This document shows, in pieces, positions 1 to 6,881 of a stretch of 8,087 bases of DNA. The notes under the pieces were generated by a model. That model did no database searches. It had not been told where the DNA came from and saw nothing but the letters and a program-made list of their open reading frames with translations. Every line of letters begins with the position of its first letter. The first letter of the stretch is position 1. This stretch comes from Bordetella parapertussis (GTDB taxonomy: Bacteria > Pseudomonadota > Gammaproteobacteria > Burkholderiales > SG8-39). The position numbers and the translations under genes were made by a program. The stretch covers positions 1 to 8,087 of the forward strand of contig CAMDRY010000129.1 in assembly GCA_945906975.1 (NCBI GenBank), given 5' to 3'.

Positions 1-1
1 C

Positions 2-409
2 ATCGACCTCGCCACATCGCAGTCCGAGGAAAACCCCGTCTATTACGTGCAATACGCACACGCCAGGCTATGTTCGGTACTGGCCCAGTACCAAAGCGCC
101 GGCGCATTGCCCGGCCCCGAAGGCGCGGACCTTTCTGTGCTCGACAGCCCGCGTGAGCTGACCCTGCTCGCGCGATTGGACGAATACCCGCTGGCGCTGG
201 CGCATGCCGCCGAAGAACTCTCGCCGCACCTGGTTTCATTTTACCTGCGCGAACTGGCCGGGGATTTTCACAGCTACTATACTGCCGAGCGTATGCTGGT
301 CGACGATGAGCGCCTGAAGCACGCGCGCATTGCCCTGGCGAGCGCCGTCAAACAGATCCTTGGCAACGGACTCGCCCTGCTGGGCGTGAGCGCGCCCGAG
401 AAAATGTGA
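2..409 (+). CDS. argS: Arginyl-tRNA synthetase, C-terminal part (5' end outside window)
   Basis: This is the last 135 codons of a class I aminoacyl-tRNA synthetase, open from base 2 to TGA at 407-409. The enzyme charges tRNA-Arg with arginine in the cytoplasm. The visible part is the all-helical DALR anticodon-binding domain. It starts with the ArgS signature [12 protein letters not shown] (codons 11-22 of the fragment) and ends in the typical LGVSAPEKM tail, which matches the normal end of the family, so the 3' end is intact. The catalytic HIGH and KMSK-type motifs lie upstream of the window. The SPOR-protein gene starts 6 nt after the stop, which suggests co-transcription. Identity is confident from the C-terminal signatures alone. 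Confidence 0.96.
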   Translation: MDLATSQSEENPVYYVQYAHARLCSVLAQYQSAGALPGPEGADLSVLDSPRELTLLARLDEYPLALAHAAEELSPHLVSFYLRELAGDFHSYYTAERMLVDDERLKHARIALASAVKQILGNGLALLGVSAPEKM

Positions 410-415
410 TCCCGG

Positions 416-1039
416 ATGAACAAAGACTACAAACCACGCCAGGCGGCAAGAAAATCCTCAGGGGGCAGCACCCTCCTCGGTGTGTTCATCGGCCTCATTT
501 TCGGTCTCGCGCTGGCGGCGGGCATCGCCGTCTATATCAACAAGACGCCGATCCCCTTTCTCGACAAAGTCAAGCCTGCGGACAAAACCGCATCATCCAA
601 GACGCCAGCGGTGGCGCCAAATCTGTCCGAAACGCTGAAAACCGCTCCTGAAAAGCAAGCTGGCGACAAACCGCGCTTTGATTTTTACAAAATCCTGCCC
701 GGCCAGGAGGAACCCGTATCCGAACAGCAGATCAAACAGGCGGCGAAAGATGCGGTCAAAGCCACGGCAGAGGGCAAAGACCTGAAGGATTTTTACCTGC
801 TGCAAGCCGGTGCTTTTCAGAACCCTGCCGATGCGGACAACCTGAAAGCCAAACTTGCCTTACTGGGATTGGAAGCCGGCGTGGAACCGACCAATCTGGC
901 CGAAAAAGGCATTTGGTACCGCGTGCGTATCGGGCCCTATACCAAGATCGACGACCTGAATCGCACCAGGGCGACACTGGCGCAGAACGGAATTGAAGCA
1001 ACACTGGTCAAAGTAAAAGATAGCAGCGCAAAAAATTAG
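416..1039 (+). CDS. SPOR-domain, FtsN-like single-pass membrane protein
   Basis: A 207-residue bitopic inner-membrane protein. A short basic cytoplasmic tail (KDYKPRQAARK) leads into one hydrophobic segment at about residues 19-41. A Lys/Ala/Pro-rich periplasmic linker follows, containing FDFYKILPG at residues 88-95, and a C-terminal SPOR domain spans about residues 124-201 (FYLLQAGAF ... WYRVRIGPY). SPOR domains bind septal peptidoglycan stripped of stem peptides, so a role at the division septum is likely. Whether it is the functional FtsN cannot be told from sequence. The ATG lies 6 nt after argS. No strong Shine-Dalgarno is visible, so translation may depend on coupling to argS. The argS / SPOR / dsbA order is, from memory, common in betaproteobacteria. 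Confidence 0.9.
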   Translation: MNKDYKPRQAARKSSGGSTLLGVFIGLIFGLALAAGIAVYINKTPIPFLDKVKPADKTASSKTPAVAPNLSETLKTAPEKQAGDKPRFDFYKILPGQEEPVSEQQIKQAAKDAVKATAEGKDLKDFYLLQAGAFQNPADADNLKAKLALLGLEAGVEPTNLAEKGIWYRVRIGPYTKIDDLNRTRATLAQNGIEATLVKVKDSSAKN

Positions 1040-1074
1040 CTTCCAGATGGCTTACGCTTAACTCGGAGACGCAT

Positions 1075-1725
1075 ATGTTGAAAATTTTTATCGCCGGACT
1101 TTTCGCCCTTATCAGCCTCGTTCCGCTCAACGCCGCAGCGCAGGGGCCGCAGCCTGGCATCGACTATGCGGAGCTCAAACAGGCGCAGCCGGTTGATTCT
1201 GGAAACAAAATAGAAGTCTTGGAATTCTTCTGGTACAACTGCCCGCACTGCTACGCACTGGAACCAACGCTGGAGCTCTGGGTGAAAAAAATGCCCAAAG
1301 ATACACAGTTCAAGCGCGTACCTGCGATTTTTAACGATCAGTGGGCGCTTGCCGCCCGCGCCTACTATGCCCTCGAGGCAAGCGGCGACGTGGAACGCGT
1401 CCATCGTGCCTTATTCGATGCCATCCACAAGGACGGCCTTAAAATAACGGACGAAAAGGCCCTCGCCGAATGGCTGGGCAAAAAAGGCGTTGATGCGGCC
1501 AAATTCGGCGCCGCCTACCGCTCTTTTGCCGTTGAAAGCAAACTCAAGCGCGCGCTGCAATTGACACAGGCCTACCAGATCGACGGCGTGCCTTCACTCA
1601 CCGTGCAAGGCAAATACGTGGTCAGCACAGGCAAGCACGGCAATTCGGGCACCATGCTCTCTACCGTTGAGTTTCTGGTCGCCAAGGCACACGCGGACGC
1701 CGTAAAATCACCGGCAAAGAAATAG
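1075..1725 (+). CDS. dsbA: Periplasmic thiol:disulfide interchange protein DsbA (CPHC active site)
   Basis: A 216-residue DsbA-type oxidase that introduces disulfides into exported proteins and is normally re-oxidised by DsbB. The N-terminus is a classic signal peptide with a hydrophobic stretch at residues 3-18 and a probable AAA|QG cleavage after residue 22. The thioredoxin-fold motif FFWYNCPHCYALEP carries the active-site pair Cys56-Pro-His-Cys59, and the cis-proline loop is GVPS with Pro173. A helical insertion lies between them. Length is normal for the family. GGAG at 1065-1068, 6 nt before the ATG, is a good ribosome binding site. It follows the SPOR gene by 35 nt on the same strand, so the two are probably co-transcribed. 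The basic tail KSPAKK is unremarkable. A paralogue lies at 2400-3041. Confidence 0.95.
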   Translation: MLKIFIAGLFALISLVPLNAAAQGPQPGIDYAELKQAQPVDSGNKIEVLEFFWYNCPHCYALEPTLELWVKKMPKDTQFKRVPAIFNDQWALAARAYYALEASGDVERVHRALFDAIHKDGLKITDEKALAEWLGKKGVDAAKFGAAYRSFAVESKLKRALQLTQAYQIDGVPSLTVQGKYVVSTGKHGNSGTMLSTVEFLVAKAHADAVKSPAKK

Positions 1726-1728
1726 TCA

Positions 1729-1748
1729 CGCCGTCCGCCTGGACGGCG
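1729..1748. terminator. GC-rich hairpin between convergent dsbA and rhodanese genes
   Basis: A perfect 8-bp inverted repeat, CGCCGTCC (1729-1736) and GGACGGCG (1741-1748), closes a GCCT tetraloop. It starts 3 nt after the dsbA stop and ends 11 nt before the convergent rhodanese stop. On the plus strand no T-run follows. On the minus strand it is followed by TGACTATTTCTTT, which is moderately T-rich, so it fits better as the terminator of the minus-strand gene. Bidirectional use is possible. Confidence 0.5.
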
Positions 1749-1759
1749 GGCGGCCGTAC

Positions 1760-2317
1760 TCACCGGGATTGCAGCGGTTCCAGCGCGAGCATCGCGGCAC
1801 GCCAGGACTCGATGCCGCCGCGATACCAAAGAACCCTGGTGTAGCCAAGCACACTGGCCCGAAGCGCGGCGTTGTAGGACAACCAGCACTGTACGCTGGC
1901 GCAAAAAAACACCATCATGCGATCCTTGTTTCCCTGGGTAATGCGCGCCAGGGCATCGCCAAACGCCACCTGCACCGGATCAAAAAAATTGCTGCCGCCT
2001 CCGGCACCGCTAATCCAGAGCGAACCGGGCAAGGACAAACGCCCCTCCGCTGACAGCACATCGATGAGCAAAGGCGCATCGGCCGAGGCCAGCAGCGCGC
2101 GCAAGCTTTGCGTATCCACGACAGCCGCACCCGGAATCTCAATCGGAGTAGGCGCGGTATAGGGGGCCCGGCGCAATGTCGACGACGGCCTAACGCCCCA
2201 ATCGCGCCCTTCATCGGCATAGCCCTGCGCCGCCACCCCCAATGGCAGCACGCACCCGAGCAGTAGCAAACCCCTGCAAACCGACCTTGATAAGGATCTT
2301 GATAAACACAAACGCAT
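1760..2317 (-). CDS. Secreted rhodanese-like domain protein (CX4CW loop)
   Basis: A 185-residue protein from ATG 2317; a GTG at 2323 would add only two residues. The N-terminus has several Arg, a hydrophobic core at about residues 17-30 and a VAAQG cleavage region, so export to the periplasm is likely. Residues 65-180 resemble a single rhodanese domain: LLIDV with Asp86, the loop FFCASVQCWLSYNAALRA with Cys139 and Cys144-Trp145, then GYTRVLWYRGGIESW. Cys139 sits where the sulfur-carrying cysteine of rhodaneses lies, but the loop is not the CxxGxR thiosulfate type. It resembles the periplasmic rhodanese group sometimes called PQQ-associated CXXCW proteins, though I cannot confirm that family. 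The substrate is unknown. It is transcribed against both flanking dsbA genes. TTA, TCA and AGA codons at the 5' end encode a repeated LSRS. Confidence 0.8.
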   Translation of the reverse strand: MRLCLSRSLSRSVCRGLLLLGCVLPLGVAAQGYADEGRDWGVRPSSTLRRAPYTAPTPIEIPGAAVVDTQSLRALLASADAPLLIDVLSAEGRLSLPGSLWISGAGGGSNFFDPVQVAFGDALARITQGNKDRMMVFFCASVQCWLSYNAALRASVLGYTRVLWYRGGIESWRAAMLALEPLQSR

Positions 2318-2341
2318 CGACACAGCCTACTGCGTCACCCG

Positions 2342-2368
2342 GGCTTTGGCAATTTGACCGATAAAGCC
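2342..2368. promoter_or_regulatory. Candidate operator dyad overlapping the dsbA2 promoter
   Basis: The arms GGCTTT (2342-2347) and AAAGCC (2363-2368) form a perfect 6-bp inverted repeat with centres 21 bp apart, about two helical turns, as expected for a dimeric regulator. It covers the -35 region and the spacer of the promoter below. A 7-bp direct repeat ATTTGAC (2352-2358 and 2374-2380, 22 bp apart) is interleaved with it. No cognate regulator is encoded nearby. This is short enough to be chance. Confidence 0.25.
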
Positions 2369-2375
2369 GTATCAT
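2346..2375 (+). promoter_or_regulatory. Sigma-70-type promoter of the second dsbA gene
   Basis: TTGGCA (2346-2351, 5 of 6 to consensus) and TATCAT (2370-2375, 5 of 6) are separated by 18 bp. Transcription would begin near 2382, giving a leader of about 18 nt that contains GAGG at 2391-2394, 5 nt before the ATG at 2400. The position fits a promoter for dsbA2 and the downstream SDR, in the 82-nt gap from the divergent rhodanese gene. Confidence 0.5.
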
Positions 2376-2399
2376 TTGACGCTATTCCCTGAGGCTGCC

Positions 2400-3041
2400 A
2401 TGCGCGTACCCACCCCGATCGCCCGCCTGCTGTTGCTGCTGTTGCTGTGCACCTTCTCCGGACTGGCTTCGGCGCAAATTCAACTCAACCGCGAATACAC
2501 GCGCATCGACCCGGCCGTGCCGCCCCGTACCGCCGGCCAGATCGAGGTCATCGAATTTTTCTACTATGGCTGCCCGATCTGCTATGAGCTGGAGCCCGCC
2601 TTGTCGCGCTGGCACACGATCGCACCCAACTACGTCAAGCTCACGCGCGTGCCCGCGCTGTCATCAGAAAACTGGGAACCCTTCGCCAAGCTCTTTTACG
2701 CGCTCGAGGCCACAGGCGACCTCGGCCGGCTGCACTTCCCCATTTATGACAACTTTCACTTTGACGGCATCAAACTGAACGACGAAAAAATAATGCTCGA
2801 CTGGATTACCCGCAACAAGGTCGACGTGCAAAAATTCACCGAGGCCTTCAACGCAGAGACGACAAAAACCAAAGTCGAATCGGCACGCAAACTGCTGCAT
2901 GATTTCAACATCCGCGGCGTGCCGACACTGATCGTTGACGGCAAATTTGTCACCTCGGCACGCCTTGCCGGCGGCACCCGGCAGATTCCCTCCGTCCTGA
3001 ATCAGCTTGTGGAAATTGCGCGCAAGGAGCGGGGCAACTGA
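2400..3041 (+). CDS. Second periplasmic DsbA-family oxidoreductase (CPIC active site)
   Basis: A 213-residue DsbA paralogue. The start chosen is ATG 2400, with GAGG 5 nt upstream and a clean signal peptide (MRVPTPIARL, then a run of seven Leu, cleavage near LASA|Q at residue 25). A TTG at 2376 would add eight non-signal-like residues. The thioredoxin-fold motif is FFYYGCPICYELEP with Cys58-Pro-Ile-Cys61, and the cis-proline loop is GVPT with Pro175. Architecture and length match the CPHC protein upstream, including RVPA after the active site and a shared YALEA(S/T)GD segment, so the two are probably duplicates. The His-to-Ile change in the dipeptide should alter redox potential. It could be a DsbA with other clients or a DsbL-like specialist. 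The SDR gene is directly downstream and overlaps it. Confidence 0.92.
   Translation: MRVPTPIARLLLLLLLCTFSGLASAQIQLNREYTRIDPAVPPRTAGQIEVIEFFYYGCPICYELEPALSRWHTIAPNYVKLTRVPALSSENWEPFAKLFYALEATGDLGRLHFPIYDNFHFDGIKLNDEKIMLDWITRNKVDVQKFTEAFNAETTKTKVESARKLLHDFNIRGVPTLIVDGKFVTSARLAGGTRQIPSVLNQLVEIARKERGN
3024..3029 (+). promoter_or_regulatory. Strong Shine-Dalgarno that points to a CTG start for the SDR
   Basis: AAGGAG lies inside the last codons of dsbA2, 8 nt before CTG at 3038-3040 and 26 nt before the first conventional start (GTG 3056). This spacing fits the CTG and not the GTG, and it decides the start proposed for the SDR gene. Confidence 0.6.
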
Positions 3042-3811
3042 GCGATAGTCTCAGGGTGGTCATCACCGGCGCCTCGAGCGGCCTTGGTGCCGCCCTCGCC
3101 ACCCACTACGCGACGTCGGGCGCGACAGTCGGCCTGATCGCCAGGCGCCTCGACCGGCTCGAAGCCCTGGCCGCGGCACATCCCGGAAAAATGGCCGTCT
3201 GGGCGGCTGATGTCACCGACAGCGCCGCCATGCAAATCGCCGCCAAATCCTTCACGAATCGATTCGGTCCGCCAGACATCGTCATTGCCAACGCCGGGGT
3301 TTCCGTCGGCACCCTTGGCGACAGCGCCGGCGACCTGCCCGCGTTCCGGCGCGTGATGGACGTCAACGTCTTTGGTATGGCCGCGACATTCCAGCCCTTC
3401 ATTGAAGCGATGCGCACGCGCGGGCGGGGCAGCCTGGTTGGCATCGCCAGTGTCGCCGGGTTTCGCGGCTTGCCCGGTGCAGCCGCCTATAGCGCATCAA
3501 AATCCGCCGCAATCACCTACCTTGAGAGCCTGCGCACCGAACTGCGCGGCTCGGGCATCGTAGTGACCACCATCTGCCCCGGCTACGTGCGCACACCCAT
3601 GACCGAGGTCAATCCCTATCCCATGCCGTTCATCATCGACGCCGACGATGCGGCCAAGCGCTTCGCCCTTGCCATCAAACGCAAACGACGCCGCGTCGTC
3701 ATTCCCTGGCAGATGGGTGTGATCGGCTGGGTGTTGCGTCTACTCCCCGGATGGCTGTTCGAAAGACTGTTCGCGCACGCGCCGCGCAAGCCGCGTCAGC
3801 TGCCGCTATAA
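3038..3811 (+). CDS. Short-chain dehydrogenase/reductase, probable CTG start
   Basis: A 257-residue classical SDR from the proposed CTG start (251 from GTG 3056). It has the Rossmann nucleotide motif TGASSGLG (residues 10-17), NAG (85-87), catalytic Ser138 (GIASVAG), Tyr151 and Lys155 (YSASK), then CPGYVRTPM. The RR after LIA at the end of beta-2 suggests NADP(H) preference, which is inference. A hydrophobic amphipathic tail (GVIGWVLRLLPGWLFERLF, about residues 227-245) suggests membrane association, as in the YqjQ/DltE-like SDR group. The substrate is unknown. It is probably translationally coupled to dsbA2: the CTG overlaps that gene's TGA. With the GTG start, the first beta-strand would lose its front residues (LRV). 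It is convergent with phaC but does not look like PhaB acetoacetyl-CoA reductase. Confidence 0.88.
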   Translation: MSDSLRVVITGASSGLGAALATHYATSGATVGLIARRLDRLEALAAAHPGKMAVWAADVTDSAAMQIAAKSFTNRFGPPDIVIANAGVSVGTLGDSAGDLPAFRRVMDVNVFGMAATFQPFIEAMRTRGRGSLVGIASVAGFRGLPGAAAYSASKSAAITYLESLRTELRGSGIVVTTICPGYVRTPMTEVNPYPMPFIIDADDAAKRFALAIKRKRRRVVIPWQMGVIGWVLRLLPGWLFERLFAHAPRKPRQLPL

Positions 3812-3971
3812 CCATGCGGGCAAACCGGTCGACCTGATCACCGCTGAACTAACATCCTGGTATGGCAGCCGTGCAATCGCAGGGCTCGAAGACCTTGCCC
3901 GCCTGCGACGCACCTCGACCCGCTGAGCCAGCGCGCGGACGGTCTTGCCGGCCGTCCCTCAAGAACAGGCA
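3812..3971. other. 160-nt convergent intergenic region with an imperfect hairpin
   Basis: This gap between the convergent SDR and phaC stops has no convincing coding sequence in any frame. It holds one hairpin, GGACGGTC (3937-3944) with GGCCGTCC (3950-3957), 8 bp including one T-G wobble and a 5-nt loop. The hairpin lies 14 nt past the phaC stop. Neither strand has a T-run after it, so intrinsic termination is uncertain. Its GCCGTCC core is also found in the 1729-1748 hairpin. Confidence 0.35.
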
Positions 3972-5765
3972 TCAATCTGCAGGTCCTTGCGACACGTAGC
4001 TGCCGGGGGCGGCTTCGATCACTTTGAGTTTGCCCTCGCCTGACTGGCGGGCGGGCACTTTCGTGTCCGAAATGGACGTTATCCAACCCTGCCAGTCATT
4101 CCACCATGAGCCTTCGTGGTGCTCGGCCTGCTCCAGCCACACGTCCACCGATTCGGGCAGTGCATCGTGCGTCCAGTAGCCATACCTGTTCGCGGCAGGC
4201 GGATTGACGATGCCGGCGATATGGCCCGAACCGCCCAGCACAAAACGCGTGTTATCGCCAGCCTGGGCGAGCAGGTGTGCACCCTTGTAGGTCGATTTCC
4301 ACGGGGCAATGTGATCCTCGGCGGTGGAGACAAAGTAGGCCGGCAGCTTTATTTTGCGCAAATCAATCGGGACGCCGCAAAGGGCAATACCGCCGGGCTC
4401 CTTGAGCAGATTATTAAGATACATGTTGCGCAGATAAAAGCTGTGCATCGCCGCAGGCATGCGCGTTGAATCGGAATTCCAGTACAACAGGTCAAATGGG
4501 AACGGCTCCTTGCCAAGCAGGTAGTTATGAATGACAAAAGACCAGACCAGGTCATTGGCGCGCAGCAGATTGAAGGTGGCGGCCATCTCCCTTCCCTCCA
4601 GGTAACCGCGCTCATTCATTCGCTTCTCCAGCGCACCGACCTGCGCCTCGTCGATAAACACCCCCAGTTCGCCCGGAATCGAAAAATCCAGCAGCGAGAC
4701 CAAAAAAGTTGCCGACGCGACACGCTTGTCTTTTTTCGCCGCCATATACGCGAGGGTCGCGCCCAGCAGCGTCCCGCCCAGGCAATAGCCGATCACATTG
4801 ACATGGCGCTCGCCGGTCGCCAGTGCGATGGCATCGATCGCGGCGAGCGGGCCCTCGGTCATGTAATCCTCAAATCCCTTGCCGGCGAACCTGGCGTCCG
4901 GATTGACCCAGGAGATTACAAACACCGTATGGCCCTGCAAAACCGCCCAGCGGATAAATGAGTTTTTTTCGCGCAGGTCGAGAATGTAGAACTTGTTGAT
5001 CCACGGCGGCATGATCAGCAAGGGACGTTTGAATACATCCTTGGTCATGGGATCGTACTGTATGAGCTGCATCAAGTCATTCTGGAACACCACCTTGCCG
5101 GGCGTGGTCGCGACATTGACGCCAACAGCGAAGGCCTTCGGGTCGGTCATCCGGATATGCAGCGCGCCGTCCCCGCCCCCGATATCTCCGAGCAGATTAC
5201 TGAGTCCGTTCAGCAGGTTCTGTCCGCCGCTGTGCGCGGTTTCACGCAACACCTGCGGGTTGGTGAGCGCAAAATTGGAAGGCGCCATCGCGTCGAGGTA
5301 CTGCCGGGTGAAAAAATTCACCTTTTTACGCGACTCATCCGAAAGGCCTTCCGTGTGCGCCACCGAATCCTGGATATGGCGCGATGTGATGAGATAGGAT
5401 TGCTTGATATAGTCAAAAAGGAAGTGGTTCTGCCAATCCTCATCACGAAAGCGGTTGTCTCCCTTTATCGGTGAAGCAACCGGCTCGGGTACGCCTCCGG
5501 ACAGCCTGGCCATGGAAAACTGCCACAGCGACATGTAGTCCCAGAACATATTGATCTGCGTCGCCGCAATCTGGTATGGATTGGCGAACATATTGGCCGC
5601 CAGATCCATGTAGGCCTTGGCGATGCCAAATTCGTCCGGCGGCGGGGCGTTACGATGCTCCGACTGACGCTTGAGAAAATCCTCCAGGATCCGACTCGAC
5701 TGGCGCGCAACATCGCCGAATACCCGGGCGAGCTCGGCCGGGTCCGGAGCAAGCGGCTGGTTCAT
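3972..5765 (-). CDS. phaC: Class I poly(3-hydroxyalkanoate) synthase PhaC
   Basis: A 597-residue PHA synthase that polymerises (R)-3-hydroxyacyl-CoA, typically 3-hydroxybutyryl-CoA, into storage polyester at the granule surface and releases CoA. The lipase-box-like GYCLGG carries nucleophile Cys328. Asp484 (STAEDHIAPW) and His515 (GGSGHIAGI) complete the catalytic triad. The order and spacing match the class I enzyme of Cupriavidus (about 589 residues). The N-terminal domain (residues 1-200) is full length, and YWTHDALPES near residue 530 is a usual family segment. ATG 5765 has AAGGAG 6 nt upstream. An open frame runs further upstream to 5966, but it crosses the MBL gene and is not coding. 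phaC is second in an operon after the MBL hydrolase. No phaA, phaB, phaP or phaR is in the window. Confidence 0.97.
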   Translation of the reverse strand: MNQPLAPDPAELARVFGDVARQSSRILEDFLKRQSEHRNAPPPDEFGIAKAYMDLAANMFANPYQIAATQINMFWDYMSLWQFSMARLSGGVPEPVASPIKGDNRFRDEDWQNHFLFDYIKQSYLITSRHIQDSVAHTEGLSDESRKKVNFFTRQYLDAMAPSNFALTNPQVLRETAHSGGQNLLNGLSNLLGDIGGGDGALHIRMTDPKAFAVGVNVATTPGKVVFQNDLMQLIQYDPMTKDVFKRPLLIMPPWINKFYILDLREKNSFIRWAVLQGHTVFVISWVNPDARFAGKGFEDYMTEGPLAAIDAIALATGERHVNVIGYCLGGTLLGATLAYMAAKKDKRVASATFLVSLLDFSIPGELGVFIDEAQVGALEKRMNERGYLEGREMAATFNLLRANDLVWSFVIHNYLLGKEPFPFDLLYWNSDSTRMPAAMHSFYLRNMYLNNLLKEPGGIALCGVPIDLRKIKLPAYFVSTAEDHIAPWKSTYKGAHLLAQAGDNTRFVLGGSGHIAGIVNPPAANRYGYWTHDALPESVDVWLEQAEHHEGSWWNDWQGWITSISDTKVPARQSGEGKLKVIEAAPGSYVSQGPAD

Positions 5766-5771
5766 GGCTCT

Positions 5772-5777
5772 CTCCTT
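5772..5777 (-). promoter_or_regulatory. Ribosome binding site of phaC
   Basis: AAGGAG on the minus strand ends 6 nt before ATG 5765, inside the 20-nt gap after the MBL-hydrolase stop. It fixes the phaC start and supports efficient independent initiation in a shared transcript. Confidence 0.75.
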
Positions 5778-5785
5778 AAAGACTT

Positions 5786-6829
5786 CTAAACGCTGCGATA
5801 GCGTAGCACGCCCCCTGCGTCGACCTCGCGCGTGACACGGCCCTCGGCCAGCAGGTAATGAAGATGGGCCATCGCCTCGCCCATGGCGAAAAATGTCTGG
5901 TGTATATCCAGTTCGCGCCGGAACAGCGTGGTCAGCACCTCTGCCGCGCTGCGCGGTTGTGCGCACGCCTCCTCGAGTTCGCCCAGACGCAGGCGATGGT
6001 GCTCGCGCAATTGCCCAATGCGCACGTGTGTGCTGCGAAAGGGCAGTCCGTGCGAGGGCAGCGTCAGCGTTTGCACCGGCAGTTCAAGGTAGCGCTCGAG
6101 CGAATCGAGGAACTGCTTGAGCGGATTACCATCCGGATTGATGCCCCATACGCCGACGTTGGTCGAAATGCGCGGCAGCACCATGTCACCCGAAATAAGC
6201 ACCCCCAGCGTCTCACAGTAAAGCGCGGCATGCTCGGGGGCGTGGCCATAGCCGGCGATCATGCGCCAGCCATTGCCGTTGATCTCCACCACATCGCCGT
6301 CCATGATGCGCACGAATCCGACCGGAAAATCCGGGACATTGCGCGCGTAATGATTGCCACGGGTCGCCAGTTCGGCAACGCGCGCCTCGTCCAGTCCATT
6401 TTTCCGGAACAAGGCCAGCAAGGCTTCCTGCGACGTGCCACCGCGCCCCTCGGCAATGAGGTGCGCCATCATGTACTCACCCTGAGGCATCACCAGCGGA
6501 ACGTCGAATTTCTTCGTCAACCAGCCGGCAAGTCCGGCATGGTCGGGATGATAGTGGGTGACGATGACACGCTTTACCGGTTTGCCCCCCAGCTTCGCCG
6601 CAAACACCTGCTCCCACAAATCGCGTGTCACGTCGTTGCCAATGCCGCAGTCGACGATGGACCAGCCCTCGCCATCCTCAAGCAGCCACAGGTTGATGTG
6701 ATCCAGGGCAAAAGGCAGCGGCATGCGCAGCCAGTGCACCCCGGGGGCGATTTCCAGCGTCGTGCCTGGCGCCGGCGGCGTGCGTTGCGGATAATCAAAC
6801 AACAGGTCTGGGGGGGCGGGTTTGGACAT
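5786..6829 (-). CDS. MBL-fold metallo-hydrolase, glyoxalase II / LACTB2-like
   Basis: A 347-residue metallo-beta-lactamase-fold hydrolase from ATG 6829; a TTG at 6844 would add five residues. Metal-ligand motifs are complete: THYHPDH (His92, His94, Asp96, His97), GHAPEH (His200), SGD (Asp215) and LPSHG (His260). This pattern fits a dinuclear zinc or iron site. The region after about residue 270 is helical and ends in a small winged-helix-like segment (AMAHLHYLLAEGRV), as in the LACTB2-type group. No signal peptide is seen, so it is cytoplasmic. Enzymes of this fold often cleave thioesters, so an acyl-CoA or acyl-glutathione substrate is plausible, but this is inference. It is the first gene of an operon with phaC, 20 nt apart, which suggests a link to polyester or acyl-CoA metabolism. 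Confidence 0.88.
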   Translation of the reverse strand: MSKPAPPDLLFDYPQRTPPAPGTTLEIAPGVHWLRMPLPFALDHINLWLLEDGEGWSIVDCGIGNDVTRDLWEQVFAAKLGGKPVKRVIVTHYHPDHAGLAGWLTKKFDVPLVMPQGEYMMAHLIAEGRGGTSQEALLALFRKNGLDEARVAELATRGNHYARNVPDFPVGFVRIMDGDVVEINGNGWRMIAGYGHAPEHAALYCETLGVLISGDMVLPRISTNVGVWGINPDGNPLKQFLDSLERYLELPVQTLTLPSHGLPFRSTHVRIGQLREHHRLRLGELEEACAQPRSAAEVLTTLFRRELDIHQTFFAMGEAMAHLHYLLAEGRVTREVDAGGVLRYRSV

Positions 6830-6881
6830 GGGCTGGGGACGCAAGAATAGTTGAGAAGTGCCGGCGCGCGGACGGTTCGGC

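Noticed and set aside
2324..2352. Minus-strand promoter TTGCCA-17-TAGGCT for the rhodanese gene.
   Set aside because: The -10 matches only 3 of 6 positions and it would give a leaderless transcript at ATG 2317; too weak to list.
2400..2480. Possible lipobox at Cys17 of the second DsbA.
   Set aside because: The residues before the Cys are all Leu, lacking the small residues of a lipobox, and a normal LASA|Q signal peptidase I site follows.
3038..3811. The SDR next to phaC as PhaB acetoacetyl-CoA reductase.
   Set aside because: It is convergent with phaC, coupled instead to dsbA2, and has a hydrophobic C-terminal tail; its motifs are generic for the SDR superfamily and not PhaB-specific.
5766..5966. 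Upstream in-frame extension of phaC by 67 codons.
   Set aside because: It lies inside the MBL gene, while ATG 5765 has a strong AAGGAG and gives the usual class I N-terminus.
5858..6850. A 330-codon open frame on the plus strand, antisense to the MBL hydrolase.
   Set aside because: It mirrors the codon structure of a gene with complete metal-binding motifs and shows no domain, signal or ribosome binding site of its own.
3931..6876. A 13-bp repeat GCGCGCGGACGGT at 3931-3943 and 6864-6876.
   Set aside because: A match of this length is expected about by chance in 8 kb of GC-rich sequence.
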